Of a DNA stretch of 64,000 bases, positions 1-11,166 are shown piece after piece. The translations under genes and the position numbers were made by a program. The notes beneath the pieces are model-generated. The model searched no databases. It was not told the origin of the DNA and worked only from the letters and a program-made list of their open reading frames with translations. Source of the stretch: Cadophora sp. MPI-SDFR-AT-0126 (Eukaryota; Ascomycota; Leotiomycetes; Helotiales; Ploettnerulaceae); NCBI GenBank assembly GCA_020747065.1, contig JAGMVK010000001.1:1302001-1366000 (forward strand). Reading direction: 5' to 3'. Numbering within the stretch: position 1 is the first letter of the stretch; each line of letters starts with the position of its first letter.

Positions 1-2026
1 GGCGATTTTTGATATGATGTGCTTCATCCAGAATGACGCGGAAATACTTCAAGGAGAAAAGTCCTCCGTGAGAACCCCGATCTCCATTTCTAGCAGCGAC
101 TTGATTGTATTCGGAGAGGACCACGCCATAGCTTGTAATGATGACATTCGGCGCAGCGGCAGCGTTTGCCTCGCAGCATAATGTCTGCAGATTTACAGAT
201 TTCTCTGTTCCGTAATAAACCATACTTTTCATTGTCCCCTCCTTAGAGGCATTCTCGGCTTCGCTTTGCCATTGAGCAAGAAGAGACATTGGCGCAACCA
301 CGAGGGTGGTGCATGGGGCGGATTCCACAGCAGACGAGTTTCCAGGAAGTCGTGGCAGTGCATTGACAGAAGCTGGGCCACTGCGGACCCCTTGCAGCTT
401 CATTGCAACTTCTGATTTATGAGAATGTATCAGACTCATCATCTCTATTGTCTTGCCCAAACCCATCTCGTCCGCAAGAATCCCACCAAGGCAGTGTTGT
501 TCTTGAATTGGAAACTTCAACGAAAGCTCTCCGGAATATGGATTTACATAGAACTTCTCTTGACTGACAACCTGGGGAAGTTCCTTATCGTCCATATCCT
601 TGACTGGCCAGGCATATTCTTCCCAAAGCGGATGCATCGACTCCTCTCTGTTCTCGTCCTTCTCGTCCTTTTCCTTTGACATCATCCAATGCAAAGCTTG
701 CTTTTGATATTGACGTAGATCCATGGCAAAAGTCTCAGCCGGTTCGGCCGCTGGGGCATCAAAATCAAAAGACTGAGCTTTCTTATAAAGAGTGTCAAGC
801 TGATCCTGCTCTAACTCCTTGCCGTCCTCTGCCTCTTCAGATGGTGGAGATGATCCTCCATCTGCTGCAGAGTCATCTTTTTTGGCTGTCTGGTTTTCGT
901 ATTGCTCTGCAACTTCGGCGGCTTGGAGCAAGCCTTCACGCTTGTGTTTAGCCGTAGCTTCTGATGTCCTCGATGGCAAGAGCTTCACCTCCTCAAACAA
1001 CTTCACTAATGATACTTGACGTAATCGCAACTCTTTTTCCTCTGGAGATTCTTTCTGCTCAAAAAGTCCAGTCTGGCGATTCTCAGGTGGCCTGAAACTG
1101 CCGGTATCGAAGGCTGATCGAAGCAGTGAGCATCTCAATTGCAGAAATATCGTGTCGTTGGTTCGTATCCTCTCTGGTGCATAGACACAAGTCCCTTCGA
1201 ATCGGCACACTTTCTGGTCCAACAGCGTAGATACCCAGTTCGCAACATCTCTTGAAAGTCTTCCTATTTCATCGCCCTTCGAATTTGTAAACCGTACAAT
1301 TACATCGACACGTTTTGCTGCTGCACTGCCTGGCTTCGGCGGTGCTTGTACCTGGGCCGGTCTGCCTCTCCCCTTTCCAGTAAGCGCTTTGGGTGGCAAT
1401 ATCTTCTGTCTCTCAATACGAACAATCTCTCCATGCTTAATCAGACTTATTCCACTCCGCGTTGCCCAACCTTCAACTCCAAAGGCACCCACGTATCTAT
1501 ATTCGGGCATGGCGTTCTTCAACTCGATATTGGAGTTGGTTTTCTCAACCTTGGCTGGTGGCTTTTCTCTATCTCTCGAGCCGCTGGAGTTGGATCTTGC
1601 AAATCCGTTAATCGTCATCGTCCTAGTGTGTGATGCAGTGCTAGATACCGGCGCAGCGGTCTTCCATGATCCATCGAAGTACATATTGACAGCTCTCTCC
1701 ATATCATCCCCGGACGCCACCCGTAACTGCTTCAGAACCTCATGTGGTACTTTGTCTCCCACAAAGCTTTCAAAGGTTTCCTGGTCAAAGCCGATTGGAC
1801 CATCGCTTCGAATTGACTCCTTGGAAGCAGATTTCTCTTCTCCGAGTTCTGGCTTGATGAGCGCTTGGGGTTGATTTTCTGGTGCTTTGGGCAAGTCTGG
1901 GGGTAACGCGTCGATTTCATCCGGTAAAGAGGCATCTTGGGCTAACGAGCCATCAAGAACATCGGATTTTTCTGTAAAGAATCTCCTCTTCTTCGTAGGA
2001 GGACCTTCCGAATCTGCGAAACTCAT
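1..2026 (-). CDS. RAD5: DNA repair helicase/ubiquitin ligase RAD5, N-terminal part (cut by window edge)
   Basis: The minus strand is open without a stop from an ATG at 2026 to the window edge, giving about 675 residues of a normally ~1100-1200 residue protein. The N-terminus starts MSFADSEG and carries a basic PTKKRRFF patch. A HIRAN domain lies at about residues 170-285. The SNF2 ATPase then shows Walker A (DEMGLGKT, near residue 520), motif Ia-like (TLVVAPMSLLAQW) and the Walker B box VILDEAHHIKN at the very edge. HIRAN followed by an SNF2 core with a GLFS-x-YFR-x-ILDEAH segment is the RAD5/HLTF layout; the RING finger and C-terminal helicase lobe would lie outside the window. In known relatives the protein polyubiquitinates PCNA and remodels stalled replication forks in the nucleus. 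No intron was seen. It is divergent from the gene starting at 2242, with 215 bp between the starts. Confidence 0.93.
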   Translation of the reverse strand, partial: MSFADSEGPPTKKRRFFTEKSDVLDGSLAQDASLPDEIDALPPDLPKAPENQPQALIKPELGEEKSASKESIRSDGPIGFDQETFESFVGDKVPHEVLKQLRVASGDDMERAVNMYFDGSWKTAAPVSSTASHTRTMTINGFARSNSSGSRDREKPPAKVEKTNSNIELKNAMPEYRYVGAFGVEGWATRSGISLIKHGEIVRIERQKILPPKALTGKGRGRPAQVQAPPKPGSAAAKRVDVIVRFTNSKGDEIGRLSRDVANWVSTLLDQKVCRFEGTCVYAPERIRTNDTIFLQLRCSLLRSAFDTGSFRPPENRQTGLFEQKESPEEKELRLRQVSLVKLFEEVKLLPSRTSEATAKHKREGLLQAAEVAEQYENQTAKKDDSAADGGSSPPSEEAEDGKELEQDQLDTLYKKAQSFDFDAPAAEPAETFAMDLRQYQKQALHWMMSKEKDEKDENREESMHPLWEEYAWPVKDMDDKELPQVVSQEKFYVNPYSGELSLKFPIQEQHCLGGILADEMGLGKTIEMMSLIHSHKSEVAMKLQGVRSGPASVNALPRLPGNSSAVESAPCTTLVVAPMSLLAQWQSEAENASKEGTMKSMVYYGTEKSVNLQTLCCEANAAAAPNVIITSYGVVLSEYNQVAARNGDRGSHGGLFSLKYFRVILDEAHHIKNR

Positions 2027-2241
2027 ATCGAGGTGGTTCGTGTTGCTGAGTACATTTGCGTACGGATGTTGAAATGAAGAAGACGCGCCGGACTTTCTAG
2101 GCCCCGCGAGACTCTCGCGTAGATGAAATTTCTGGACTTTCAATGACGTCCGAGGACCTAGCTCTTGCTGTCAAATCGAGCCACTTCCTTGCCGCAACAA
2201 GTCTTTCTTTCCTGTATTTGTACATCAATGTCTCTTTTTTA
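2027..2241. promoter_or_regulatory. Shared divergent promoter region RAD5 / NDUFAF6-like
   Basis: These 215 bp separate the two divergent start codons, so they must carry at least part of both promoters and leaders. No defined box was recognised. An upstream codon at 2143 is in frame with the plus-strand gene, but the segment it would add is not needed for a mitochondrial presequence. Confidence 0.5.
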
Positions 2242-3453
2242 ATGTATTATGGAAGGGCAAGCATACGGCTGGGGAGTCGGACTGGATTACCGCTTGTTGT
2301 AAAGAGGACTTTGGCTACGACCTCGTACAGCACTCCAGCGCCCCATCCATCTCGAATAACAGATGCAGATGTTCTCGCAGCTCGAACATATTGCGCAAAT
2401 CTTTTACAGTAAGTACCTACACTCCAATTGATGCGAAAGGGTCTGACAGGGACCAGGAAATTCGATTCTCCTTCATATACCCTCCAGACCTTTGTTCCCC
2501 CCTCCGCCCGGGATGCGTACCTCTCAATTCGAGCTCTCAACATCGAGCTCGCCCGAATACCAGACCTAGTCTCAAACCCTACTGTTGGAGCTCTCCGCAT
2601 GCAATTTTGGCGTGATAATCTCACTCGCACATTTGCCCATACTCCACCGAAAGAGCCCGTCGCCATACTTCTCCATCATGCCCTGCAATCCCTTCAAGAA
2701 CGACACCCTGACATGACTACGAGTGTCATGAAGGGGTGGTTCATGAAAGTTATCAATGCAAGAGAGCAATATATGGACAATAGGCCCTACACGAGCATGG
2801 ATGCTCTGGAAACCTACGCAGAAAACACATACTCTACGTTAATGTATTTGACCTTGGCAGCTCTACCTTTGCATTCTATGGCTGCGGATCATGTTGCTAG
2901 TCATATAGGGAAGGCAACAGGTATTGCAGCGGTACTCAGGGGTTTGCCGTTGTTGGCATTTCCACCGCCTCCAAATCATCATCACAACAGTTCTGCACTC
3001 GTTGGCGGAGGTTCAGGGGCAAGGCAAGGATCCGTTGTTCTACCTCTGGATGTTTTGGCACAAGCGGGAGTGAAGGAAGAAGAGATTTTCAGGCAAGGTG
3101 CAGAAGCTCCGGGTTTGAAGGATGCTATTTTTACGGTGGCTACTCGAGCAAACGATCATTTGATAACAGCACGAGAAATGCTGAAAAATTTACAACAAGG
3201 CAAAGACGCAGGCCACGATTTCGAACACGAGGGGGAGGAAGGCCATCAGTACAATGAGACGAGCTCGAAAGGTCCGTCCCAAGCAGATGAGATTGAGCGT
3301 GGCTTTGGGGTGCTAATGCCCGGATTGGCAACAAGACTGTGGCTTGAGAAGCTCGAGAAATATGATTTTGATATCTTCCGGCCGGAGCTACGGTCGCGGG
3401 AGTGGCGTCTGCCCTGGAAAGGATACTGGGCGTATTCACGAAAGTCAATATAA
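2242..3453 (+). CDS. Mitochondrial complex I assembly factor 6-like protein (squalene/phytoene synthase fold)
   Basis: Two exons, 2242-2408 and 2457-3453, give 387 residues. The 48-nt intron has GTAAGT and ends CCAG, with CTGAC nearby; splicing joins CANLLQ to KFDSPSY in frame. The N-terminus is Arg/Ser rich without acidic residues, as in a mitochondrial targeting signal. The body has the class I prenyl-synthase-like helices seen in NDUFAF6 (ARDAYLSIRALNIELARIPD, GALRMQFWRD, HIGKATGIAAVLRGLPLLAF). The second Asp-rich motif of true squalene or phytoene synthases is absent at the expected place, which fits an assembly-factor role. Known NDUFAF6 acts in mitochondria in assembly of NADH:ubiquinone oxidoreductase. 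The start at 2242 was chosen because it directly precedes the presequence-like segment; 2143 is a longer alternative. Confidence 0.85.
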
Positions 3454-4149
3454 AGCTTGGTCTACAACTTAATTAGTTTTGGCCGAATTTCTGGAATCTG
3501 ATCGTGCCTCGCTTAATTCCTCACTGCTTAAGATCTGCCTTTCGAACCAGTCGGCCAAAAAGGTTCACCAAAAAATATGCCAAAAGAATTCACATTGCCT
3601 ACCGAGGATGAAGACAACTTCGACTTGACGAGCCAGCTGAAAAACCCCCCCAAAAAATCCCTCAGGTTTCCCCACGATTTGATAGGCCCAGATGAATATG
3701 TAAACGTCCCTCAGATAACCCACGGGTGGTACGCCGGCCAGTACCTCTCATTGCACGGGGGACACACAATCTTGTGGAACGCCGCATGAACCATGCCGGG
3801 GAGCTCTTAACTCTATTTGTGGCAGAAATTCTCTTATTTTGGAATATCAACCACCTAAAAATCTCGCTTAAATTGTTGACCTTTACCGTAGCTCAGTTCC
3901 GACCTCCTCACCTTCGGACTCATATTGAATCAATCATTCAATTCTCAAATAAGACGCTAAAAAAAGGTTTACGTCTAGTCTCAGCCACTGGCATCAGTTA
4001 TTCGGGGCTAGGATTGGAAATTTGTCAGAACAGCAGCTTCTCACACCTTCATAGAAATCCAACAGCAACCAGCGCGAGCACAAACACTCCCCAACCTCCA
4101 CCAAAAAAATATCGCACTAGGTCTAGTCCTCAGCTCTTCTCATCATACA
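3454..4149. other. Intergenic gap between NDUFAF6-like and BTB-like genes
   Basis: No supported gene. A 70-codon ORF at 3577-3789 has protein-like composition (MPKEFTLP start), but I recognise no motif and no neighbouring exon. The last 200 bases have a C/A-rich stretch that looks like the leader of the gene at 4150. Confidence 0.4.
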
Positions 4150-5442
4150 ATGGCATCCAGTACTATCCCCGGTAACAAGATTACCTTCACAGTAAGGCTT
4201 GAACACCTGTCTGCTACAATGCGCCCTCCGACTTGAAATAGGCAAACTTTGTCCCTATAGCTGGTAGCGAGGTCTGTTGTTCTGACGCACAGAGATACTT
4301 ACTTTTACTGACATTTTGCAGGTCCAATGCGAGAACATAGACAAATGCGGCCATATTGGTATCAGGACTTACGACACATCAGCGACCCAATTCCAATTCC
4401 GTCGCTGTGATGGATCGCACTCTCCCGGGTACGTCACAGGTGCAGTTCGCGTCTCAACCAAAGCGATGTACGATTGCGAGCCGCTTCAGAATGGTCTATG
4501 CCGAATATGACTGGGTAGAGGATACATGTGTCTTTGTAGACATCGAGTTTGGCCAGCCAACATCTGCCAAGATGTTACTCAACATACTCCACAACATACA
4601 TACCGATGACTGCTTCTCTGCTTCTCTGGCCGATACTCGAGGAATCTTCGAGCTCGCAAAGATTTTGGGCCTCGATCATACGATATTGAGATTTTGGTTT
4701 TCCATTTGGCTCACCAATCAAGATCTTGACTTCATCGAACCACACATTCTCGAGGAGTTCCGGACTTTTGGCCAGAAAGTCGGACACCCAATGGGAGATG
4801 CATATCTTGACATGCTCATCAAGGGTGACCAAGCCATATCCAAAGCTATCATAGCATTCCCTCCAGTCTTCACCAAATCATATCGCCAGAAATCAGCTAC
4901 CACATCCCTCGGCCGTACCATCAATCCAAACGAATACGAATCTCTGGGTTTCTCTCCTGCATTTATGCGTCATTTTGGCCTGCCTGTTGATTACTGGTCG
5001 GATTACAAGAGGCTCATGACAACACCGTTCCACGCAGAACTTGTACCAAAGATCAAAACATGGGAGAAGTTGAATCAGTATAATTTTCTTCGTTTTGCTG
5101 GCACAGTTGATGAGAAGTGTTCAAGATTCCACAGTGACCTCGGTCCTGTTTGGGGAGATCATATGGAGGCGGGCTGGGCGCAAATGATCATGGACATCTA
5201 CATCAATGATGTTCTGCCATCGGCACAGATGTCAGAACCATCTTTTCGAGAACAAGCTCACCATGAATTACGTATGAATTTTCGCAAGGTCGGTAAACTT
5301 CTCAGCCCTTTCATATTCCATGATTACCGACTTCGATGCAGAGAACTCAGCCTCACTCGAAGATTCCTCCTTGTTGGGTCAAGAAGATGGGAAAATTTGG
5401 TGGCACGGAACAGTTCATCAAGAAGACAAAGCGTGGTTGTGA
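4150..5442 (+). CDS. BTB/POZ-like domain protein, exon structure at 3' end uncertain
   Basis: My model has exons 4150-4191, 4322-4428, 4490-5271 and 5342-5442 (343 residues). Intron 1 (GTAAGG..TGCAG) and intron 2 (GTACGT..TTCAG, 61 nt) restore one frame and join ITFT to VQCENIDKC and then to MVYAEYDW. The segment DTCVFVDIEFGQPTSAKMLL, followed by ILHNIH and then a LAKILGLDHTI..WFSIWL stretch, resembles the second half of fungal BTB folds; the first half is poorly matched. BTB proteins usually dimerise or act as adaptors for cullin ligases; the role here is unknown. Intron 3 (GTATGA..TGCAG) leads to LGQEDGKIWWHGTV and a stop at 5440. A different frame stays open from about 5440 to 5620 with a plausible tail (DLEDIGRMLEGLE), so either a further intron or a frameshift is possible. 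Confidence 0.6.
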
Positions 5443-6400
5443 CGAACTGCCGGTACACATGCAGTTGGCACGACCGGATTCAAATCGCGAGATAGCTTTG
5501 AATTTGGATCTCGAGGATATTGGTAGAATGTTGGAAGGACTTGAAATGGGAGCCGAAGATAAGGATATGAATACCGAAGATGCTATGTTTTCGGTAGTTC
5601 AGAAGTTGCGGGTAAATTAGAGAAGAAGTACTGTATCATCAAGCACTCAATGTCGCCGCGGCTTTTGAGGATTTTTCGAAATCCATGGTCGATTCATTTA
5701 CGACTTCTCAGAGTTTCGTGCAATTATCAATTCTGAAATACATTGAAGGAAGCCCAACTGCAGTCTATCATCTTGTCTTGTCATCTGGCTCTAGACCATT
5801 TGCTTTCTCTCCTCAACCCTAGTTGCCTGTAGTATCCATCATCCCGGCATCCTTCGACATATCATAAGGTAACATGAGGAAGCGATTGTCGATGGATCTC
5901 CGAGATCTTTGAACGGGAATAATTGGACATCGGTCCCCTGTTCTCTTCATTGCTCCTATGTGGTGGAGTTCTTCGAGTATGGAGCTCGATCTTCCCCATC
6001 ACAACCTATATTTGCATGTCGGTGGGTTGGTCGGAGCATCGTAGCTGAATGTTCATCTTGGACCGGATATCGAAATGTTGCGAAGATACTGTTGTGCCAA
6101 AGCGGTAGGTATGAAGTTCCTATAAAGATGGAAAGTTCCTCGTAGTCGCGGTCGCTAGGGCTATAAAGTTCATGATATAGCTTCAATGCTTCACGGTGGG
6201 GGCACTCAGTGGCAGCAATCCCACGCAGATCAGAGCGTCATGGTAAAGCAACGATACATCACTTATGGTTGTACCAGCATGGAGTATGTCCACACAGTTA
6301 ATACTCTACTGGAACTATGGTTCTTGAAGCTATTGCTCGTGGAGGGTTGATATCGATACGTGGGATGTTTTCGACGGACGCGACAAACCAACAATTCCAA
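5443..6400. other. Intergenic, 3' flank of the BTB-like gene
   Basis: The first ~180 bases stay open in a frame different from my model of the upstream gene and may be part of it. Beyond 5625 I see only short ORFs with no recognisable motif and no repeat. Composition is ordinary. Confidence 0.4.
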
Positions 6401-7790
6401 AATCTCGATCCACCATCCCTCAACACTTAACAGATTTGGCCGCGTCGCGGACTCTACTCTTGACCTTACATAGCCAAAAAGTCCTTGAGATCAGTAAAAA
6501 ACGTATTCATGGTCTTTTCGGCATGTTTCCCCCCTTTTCAAACTTTGACGGCCAGAATCCTCATTTCGCACCGAATCTTTCTCCTTCTATCCTCCTCCCT
6601 GTATCCTCCTCCCTGCAAACCATCACTTGAATTACCAAATGAATATCGTTGTCAAATATCATCCTACCAATTCAACTATCGATATTAGCGCTCTCCGGAT
6701 CCTCCGATCAATAACAAGCAAGCCATCGCCGCGTCATCAGCATTCTCTCAATACCCCTTTTCCTCCCTCCTTCACCTCCCACAAACTTCCGGAAACACCA
6801 CCTCACAGCCTCAACTTTCAGCTTTCATCTCGGAGAACAGCGCTGACCCGAAAGTCTCGCAACAATACAAGCACAATTTTTATTTCCTGATATCAATGCC
6901 GTCTCGTAGACATTTCACCACTTAATCACCCTCAGCCTCACACAACTTGATGCTCACTCAGCCTCCCCCTGCTCCTGGCGATCCTCGCTTGCCGGGACAG
7001 AGAACAATAACACACAACACAGCCACGAACTTTCGCACACACAAAAAGAGAAATGGAAATTAATTGAATTTATACTTTCAATGCTTCTAGACTTTTTCAA
7101 CGGCTCGGCATCCGCAAGAGAACAGTCAGGTCATTTCGTTTCGTGCCTTATTCGTCACTTCGCATTACGAAAATTACAACAGACTTTCGTATTTTTCTGT
7201 TGCAACATTCCAAGCCAAAAACTCGTCATGATCTCCAGCAATGATTGGTAGTAATCAGTTTAATTGGTCAAAAGACAATAACAAGAATAACAACCAATAA
7301 TACATAACCCTCAACAGAAAAATAGAACCCGTTTCGAACTGCCGAGCCATTTTGGATCTTCTACTCTCCTCCGCTCGTCCGTTCATCATACCATCCCTGC
7401 TCTTAAGTCATTCATCCAAAAAGCCAGTCCAGGAAAGAAGAATACCTTGAAGCACGTCAACCAATCCTCATTGCCTGCAGAGAAAATTCCAGAACTACAC
7501 CAGCAAGCATCTCAACCCTGAACCCCCAGACTCGAAACCAAACATCCGTAAACTCTCACCCACTCATCCATCCATAACCCGCCTTACACGAAGTCTCCCC
7601 TTCGCATGGCTAGCCTCTCACCTCTCAAAACAAGAACGCCACGCCGTTCCATCCCGTCACATCCCATAACCTGTACTGTAAGCAATTTAGATACCAAAGA
7701 ATAGACTTTTTCCCATTCTCAACGTGAACCGTGACATTCTCCGAGGGAACCGTGACGCGCCTGTGTTAAAGTTAAGATGGCAAGTGAGCA
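6401..7790 (+). promoter_or_regulatory. Pyrimidine-rich tracts, promoter- or leader-like, with no gene assigned
   Basis: On the plus strand there are long C/T-rich and C/A-rich runs, notably about 6520-6620, 6740-6850 and 7340-7680. Such tracts are common just upstream of transcription starts and in 5' leaders of filamentous fungal genes. No convincing coding exon follows on the plus strand before 10 kb. This could be the promoter of an unrecognised non-coding transcript or a leader of a gene I failed to see. Confidence 0.3.
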
Positions 7791-7836
7791 CGCACGCCCA
7801 CGCGCACGCCCACCCGCCCTCGCACGCACGCGCACT
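7789..7836. repeat. Imperfect CACGC/CACCC tract
   Basis: A G+C-rich run of alternating CACG, CGCA and CCAC units follows directly after AT-richer sequence. It is imperfect, so slippage plus point change is likely. It is not coding in any ORF I would accept. Confidence 0.6.
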
Positions 7837-10168
7837 CAGTTAAAATAAAAAGTCAATTGCAATTCCGATTTCAAATCCAAGCAGTGAGCGTAACGAGCAA
7901 GCAAACGAAACAAAATCCCCCAACACTCTCTCACAACCAATGATCCAGCCGCATAAAGGTCTTCAAACGGCGCTTTTTATGCATAAATTGGTTCTGCTAT
8001 GCGTGCGGCGCAGGGGGTGTGGGTACTGTGGACAGGGGTGGTTTCAGCCTTTCAGGGCGAGCAGGGTAGTCCTTCGCTTATTTTTCTGGACCATTGTACG
8101 GAAGGTACGAGTAGCTTGTCTGGTCTTGTGCTGTGGAGGGGAAGAAAAATAGAGGAGCAGAGGCAGGACGAGGAGGAGGCGAATTACTAGGGGACACGTA
8201 GTAAGTAGTAAGAAGGTAGATTGAGATATGATGCTGGAGCTAGAAGTCTCGTTGGCTTTGGAGTAGTAGTTTGTGAGCATGGCTGGTCGTGAGTGAGGAT
8301 GTTTTTCTTGCCCTCTCTAGGCTAGACGAGAACTCTTCTAGCCTCATCGTAATTCTTGAATCTCCTATATAGGAAGAGTAAGTTGAGGGCGCAGAAGCAC
8401 GGCAGAGGAGGCAGCCATGACGAATACGTTTACTTGCTTTTCTATTTGACTGCCTTTATTGCTCATTCGCAAGCCGCTGTAGAATTAGAGAAGAAAGCCT
8501 CTATCATTATTTCAACATACACAGAAAATCAAGAGGCCAGAAAGTTTACTTCAATCTAATCTTCCGTTCTACCATCTCTTCAACAATCTATGAAGCCTAG
8601 AGATAGCAAGCTAGACAAATCAAGCCTTTTTCCCCCTTCAGCGCTCTCCTGGTAAATTTCTGTCTAAGGTTCGGCACGCAGCTAGCGGTAGTAATCTAGT
8701 CCATTTCATTCGCATCTTGCAACATATAAAGCTTCACCAAGACCGCGTACATAACCGAGGAGAAAACCTTACTCCTTCTTCCGGCTTTTTTGCATTTCGC
8801 AGTCCGTCCGCATTACACGCCGCATTATACTTTTCAGCCTCATGTTGAATCATGCTCATGCCGTGCTGTGTCGTGCATGCCTCGGCTTTGTCGCCTGTGA
8901 GATTCTAAGAGCTGTAGAAAGGAGAAGGAAACAGAAAGAAACATTTTGTTTTTACGCAGCTGGAGACTGAAAGCTGAGAGACGAATCTCTTCATGGAAAG
9001 GAGGGGTAAGGAGGGAAGCGCTTGATATACGGAGATTCAAGGTCATTAGAAGAAGTTATTTTGGTCTAAACGCAGTAGATGCCTATTCTTGTGCGCGTCT
9101 GATCTGATCTGATGCCCAACTACTCCATCTGTTCATCGGTTTTATCCATCCATTCCACCCCTTCTTGTCGTGGGTATATAGTTCGCAACATTATGATATG
9201 ATTTTTCCGTCCATCCCCGCGTGTGCCAAGTCATCCGCTTATCCATACCAATACCCCAATCCATACCCATACCGATCTCATCTCCTCTCATCTTCCACGA
9301 TTAGATGAATCAGACCAGATAACCGCGTTGCATCAGTCCACACCAAACCGAACAGAAAACCGCATCCAGATCTATCTTCCTTGCCGTCCTCCAAGTGCGC
9401 CATTCAATGCCTGCCATGCCATACCATGCTTATCCCGCCACGCCAAACCACACCCGCTCTGTCGCCTGTCATCTGAAATTGTCCTTGTCTTTTATTCCTT
9501 TCATTCATTCCAGGCCTGCCATTTTCAGACAGAGCCAACCCTGAGTCCAACCAGCGGAGAAGAAAGCAAGGCATGCGTGCACATCTCATTAGATATTTCT
9601 TCCTCGCTTTCTTTTCTTTGACATGACATGACAATCGCGGACACAAAAAACAAAACAAATCTATAGGGTAACTTCGCGAAAAGAAGCAGATGAGGTACTA
9701 GCACAATAGAAGCGAGATTGAATCGAATCGAAGAAAGGAAACAGGATAGGTATGAAGTAAAAGAAGGTATAAAGGAAACAAAAGGTATACGTCAAATGTG
9801 ATGGCGCGCTCCAGTCGCGTGAAGGAGTGTATGTATGGTATGTAGTGAGGAGTGGTGTGTGTTGTGTAGTGTGTACCATAACTTTGTGCAAGAAATATTG
9901 TATGTGAGGGGTGAGTAGTCGCGGTCGTAATTTTGGTGTGTATGTGTACTATACAATATGTTGACGAGTGGTCCTCATCTGCGTTTGTTCGTGGGCATGT
10001 AAGAGAGGCGGGATTTAGAAGTGGTGGAAGGCGGGTTTGAAGGAGGCTGTCGTTGCGATGTCAAGACAGCTGAAGACATCAGAGATGCCATTGGGCTCAT
10101 GACTTGAGCTAGTATTCGGTGTCCCCAAGATCAGAAGTGTGTTCGGCTTCTGCTGGAGACGCGCCCTG
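7837..10168. other. Intergenic, no gene seen
   Basis: Only short ORFs of low-complexity composition (His/Thr/Ser-rich from the CCAT/CATA-rich stretch near 9220-9470). Nothing resembles a conserved domain and there are no structural RNA signatures. The last ~150 bases are the 3' flank of the minus-strand Myb/SANT gene; an unspliced reading of that gene runs to 10015, but the spliced stop is at 10169. Confidence 0.5.
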
Positions 10169-11166
10169 CTATAACTCTCTGGCTTTCTCCTTACAAGCAG
10201 CCGATGTGAAGCCCGTACCGACCTTTTGTGCCACAATGCGCCACTTTTCCTGCTCGTAGTCGTGAAGGGCCGTCCGAAGTTTCTGGATCTGGAAAAAGTC
10301 ATTGTTAGGATCTTGCTTGCATATCTGATGAGATCAGGAAAACCTACTGTCTCATCTGTCCATTGCGTCGTTTTGGCTTTCAACTTCGTACAGTATCGAA
10401 CCTGCAAGGTGCCTGAAGACCGGCCGGGGAAAAACTCCGCGATTTGTTTCCAGGTCAACGACTTATTCTCCTTGAGATCCACCAACAGACCATCGTCTTC
10501 GGGAGTGAACTTTAGCTTGGGTCCGCGGGGTCGCGGAGCTGGTTGTGGCATTCCCTCCAACCCAACTACACTGGGCGCCCCTCCACTCGGTCCAACCATC
10601 GAATCCCCTTCGCTCATTCGTGGCATCTTCGATCGGTGACCTTGATTGGGAAGCGGGTGGGTGTGATATTGTATTGGTTGTTGTGCGCTGTAACCTCCTA
10701 CTCCTACCATAGACTGCGGCGGCATCTGTGAGGACATACCTCCCATCTCTCCCATCTGCATTTGCTGCCCCGGCAGACCTTCCATCTCGGATTCCAAATC
10801 ATCTGGTCTCGACCTTTTGGTGCCAGTTGGTTGTTGTAATCGAGGAGGGCCATACATCATCCCCTGCCCACCACCAAATTGAGGAGACTGGTGGTGGGCC
10901 ATGGGGTGTTCGGCGTAGACTTGATGCTGTTGGTGATGATGTTGCTGCTGCTGCTGCTGGTGTTGTTGTTGCTGGTGTTGATGATGATGTTGTTGCGCCG
11001 CCAGGTGTTGCTCGTGTAGGGAAGTAAGGCCTTGAGCGCCACCGTGCTGCTGGATATCTGGGACATGGGGAACATAAACACGCTCTTCGGGATGAGCTTC
11101 GGGATGGGCAGCATAGTCGATATAAGGATCGTGGCCTTGTTCGTGGCCTGGTCGATAGCCAGACAT
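10169..11166 (-). CDS. Myb/SANT-domain protein with Gln/His-rich N-terminal half
   Basis: Exons 10348-11166 and 10169-10288 (minus) give 312 residues. The 59-nt intron (GTAGGT..TCCAG) was placed because splicing completes a second Myb repeat: QWTDET joins IQKLRTALHDYEQEKWRIVA and ends AACKEKAREL. The first repeat (about residues 220-266) reads KFTPEDDGLLVDLKE..SLTWKQIAEFFPGRSSGTLQVRY. Both have the spaced Trp/Phe pattern of Myb repeats, so DNA binding in the nucleus is likely. The N-terminal half is disordered, with a Gln/His tract (codons at about 10915-10995) and Met/Gly/Pro-rich sequence, as in activation domains. The start MSGYRPGH at 11166 was preferred over an in-frame ATG at 11235, whose extra segment looks like leader sequence. 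Targets are unknown. Confidence 0.78.

Noticed and set aside
2143..2241. Upstream in-frame start for the NDUFAF6-like gene
   Set aside because: The extra segment does not look like a targeting signal and would shrink the shared promoter to 116 bp.
9223..9621. 132-codon plus-strand ORF
   Set aside because: Composition follows the CCAT/CACA-rich DNA, no motif, no leader, overlapping ORF on the other strand.
10015..10168. C-terminal extension of the unspliced Myb/SANT ORF
   Set aside because: Splicing the 59-nt intron gives a better second Myb repeat and a stop at 10169.
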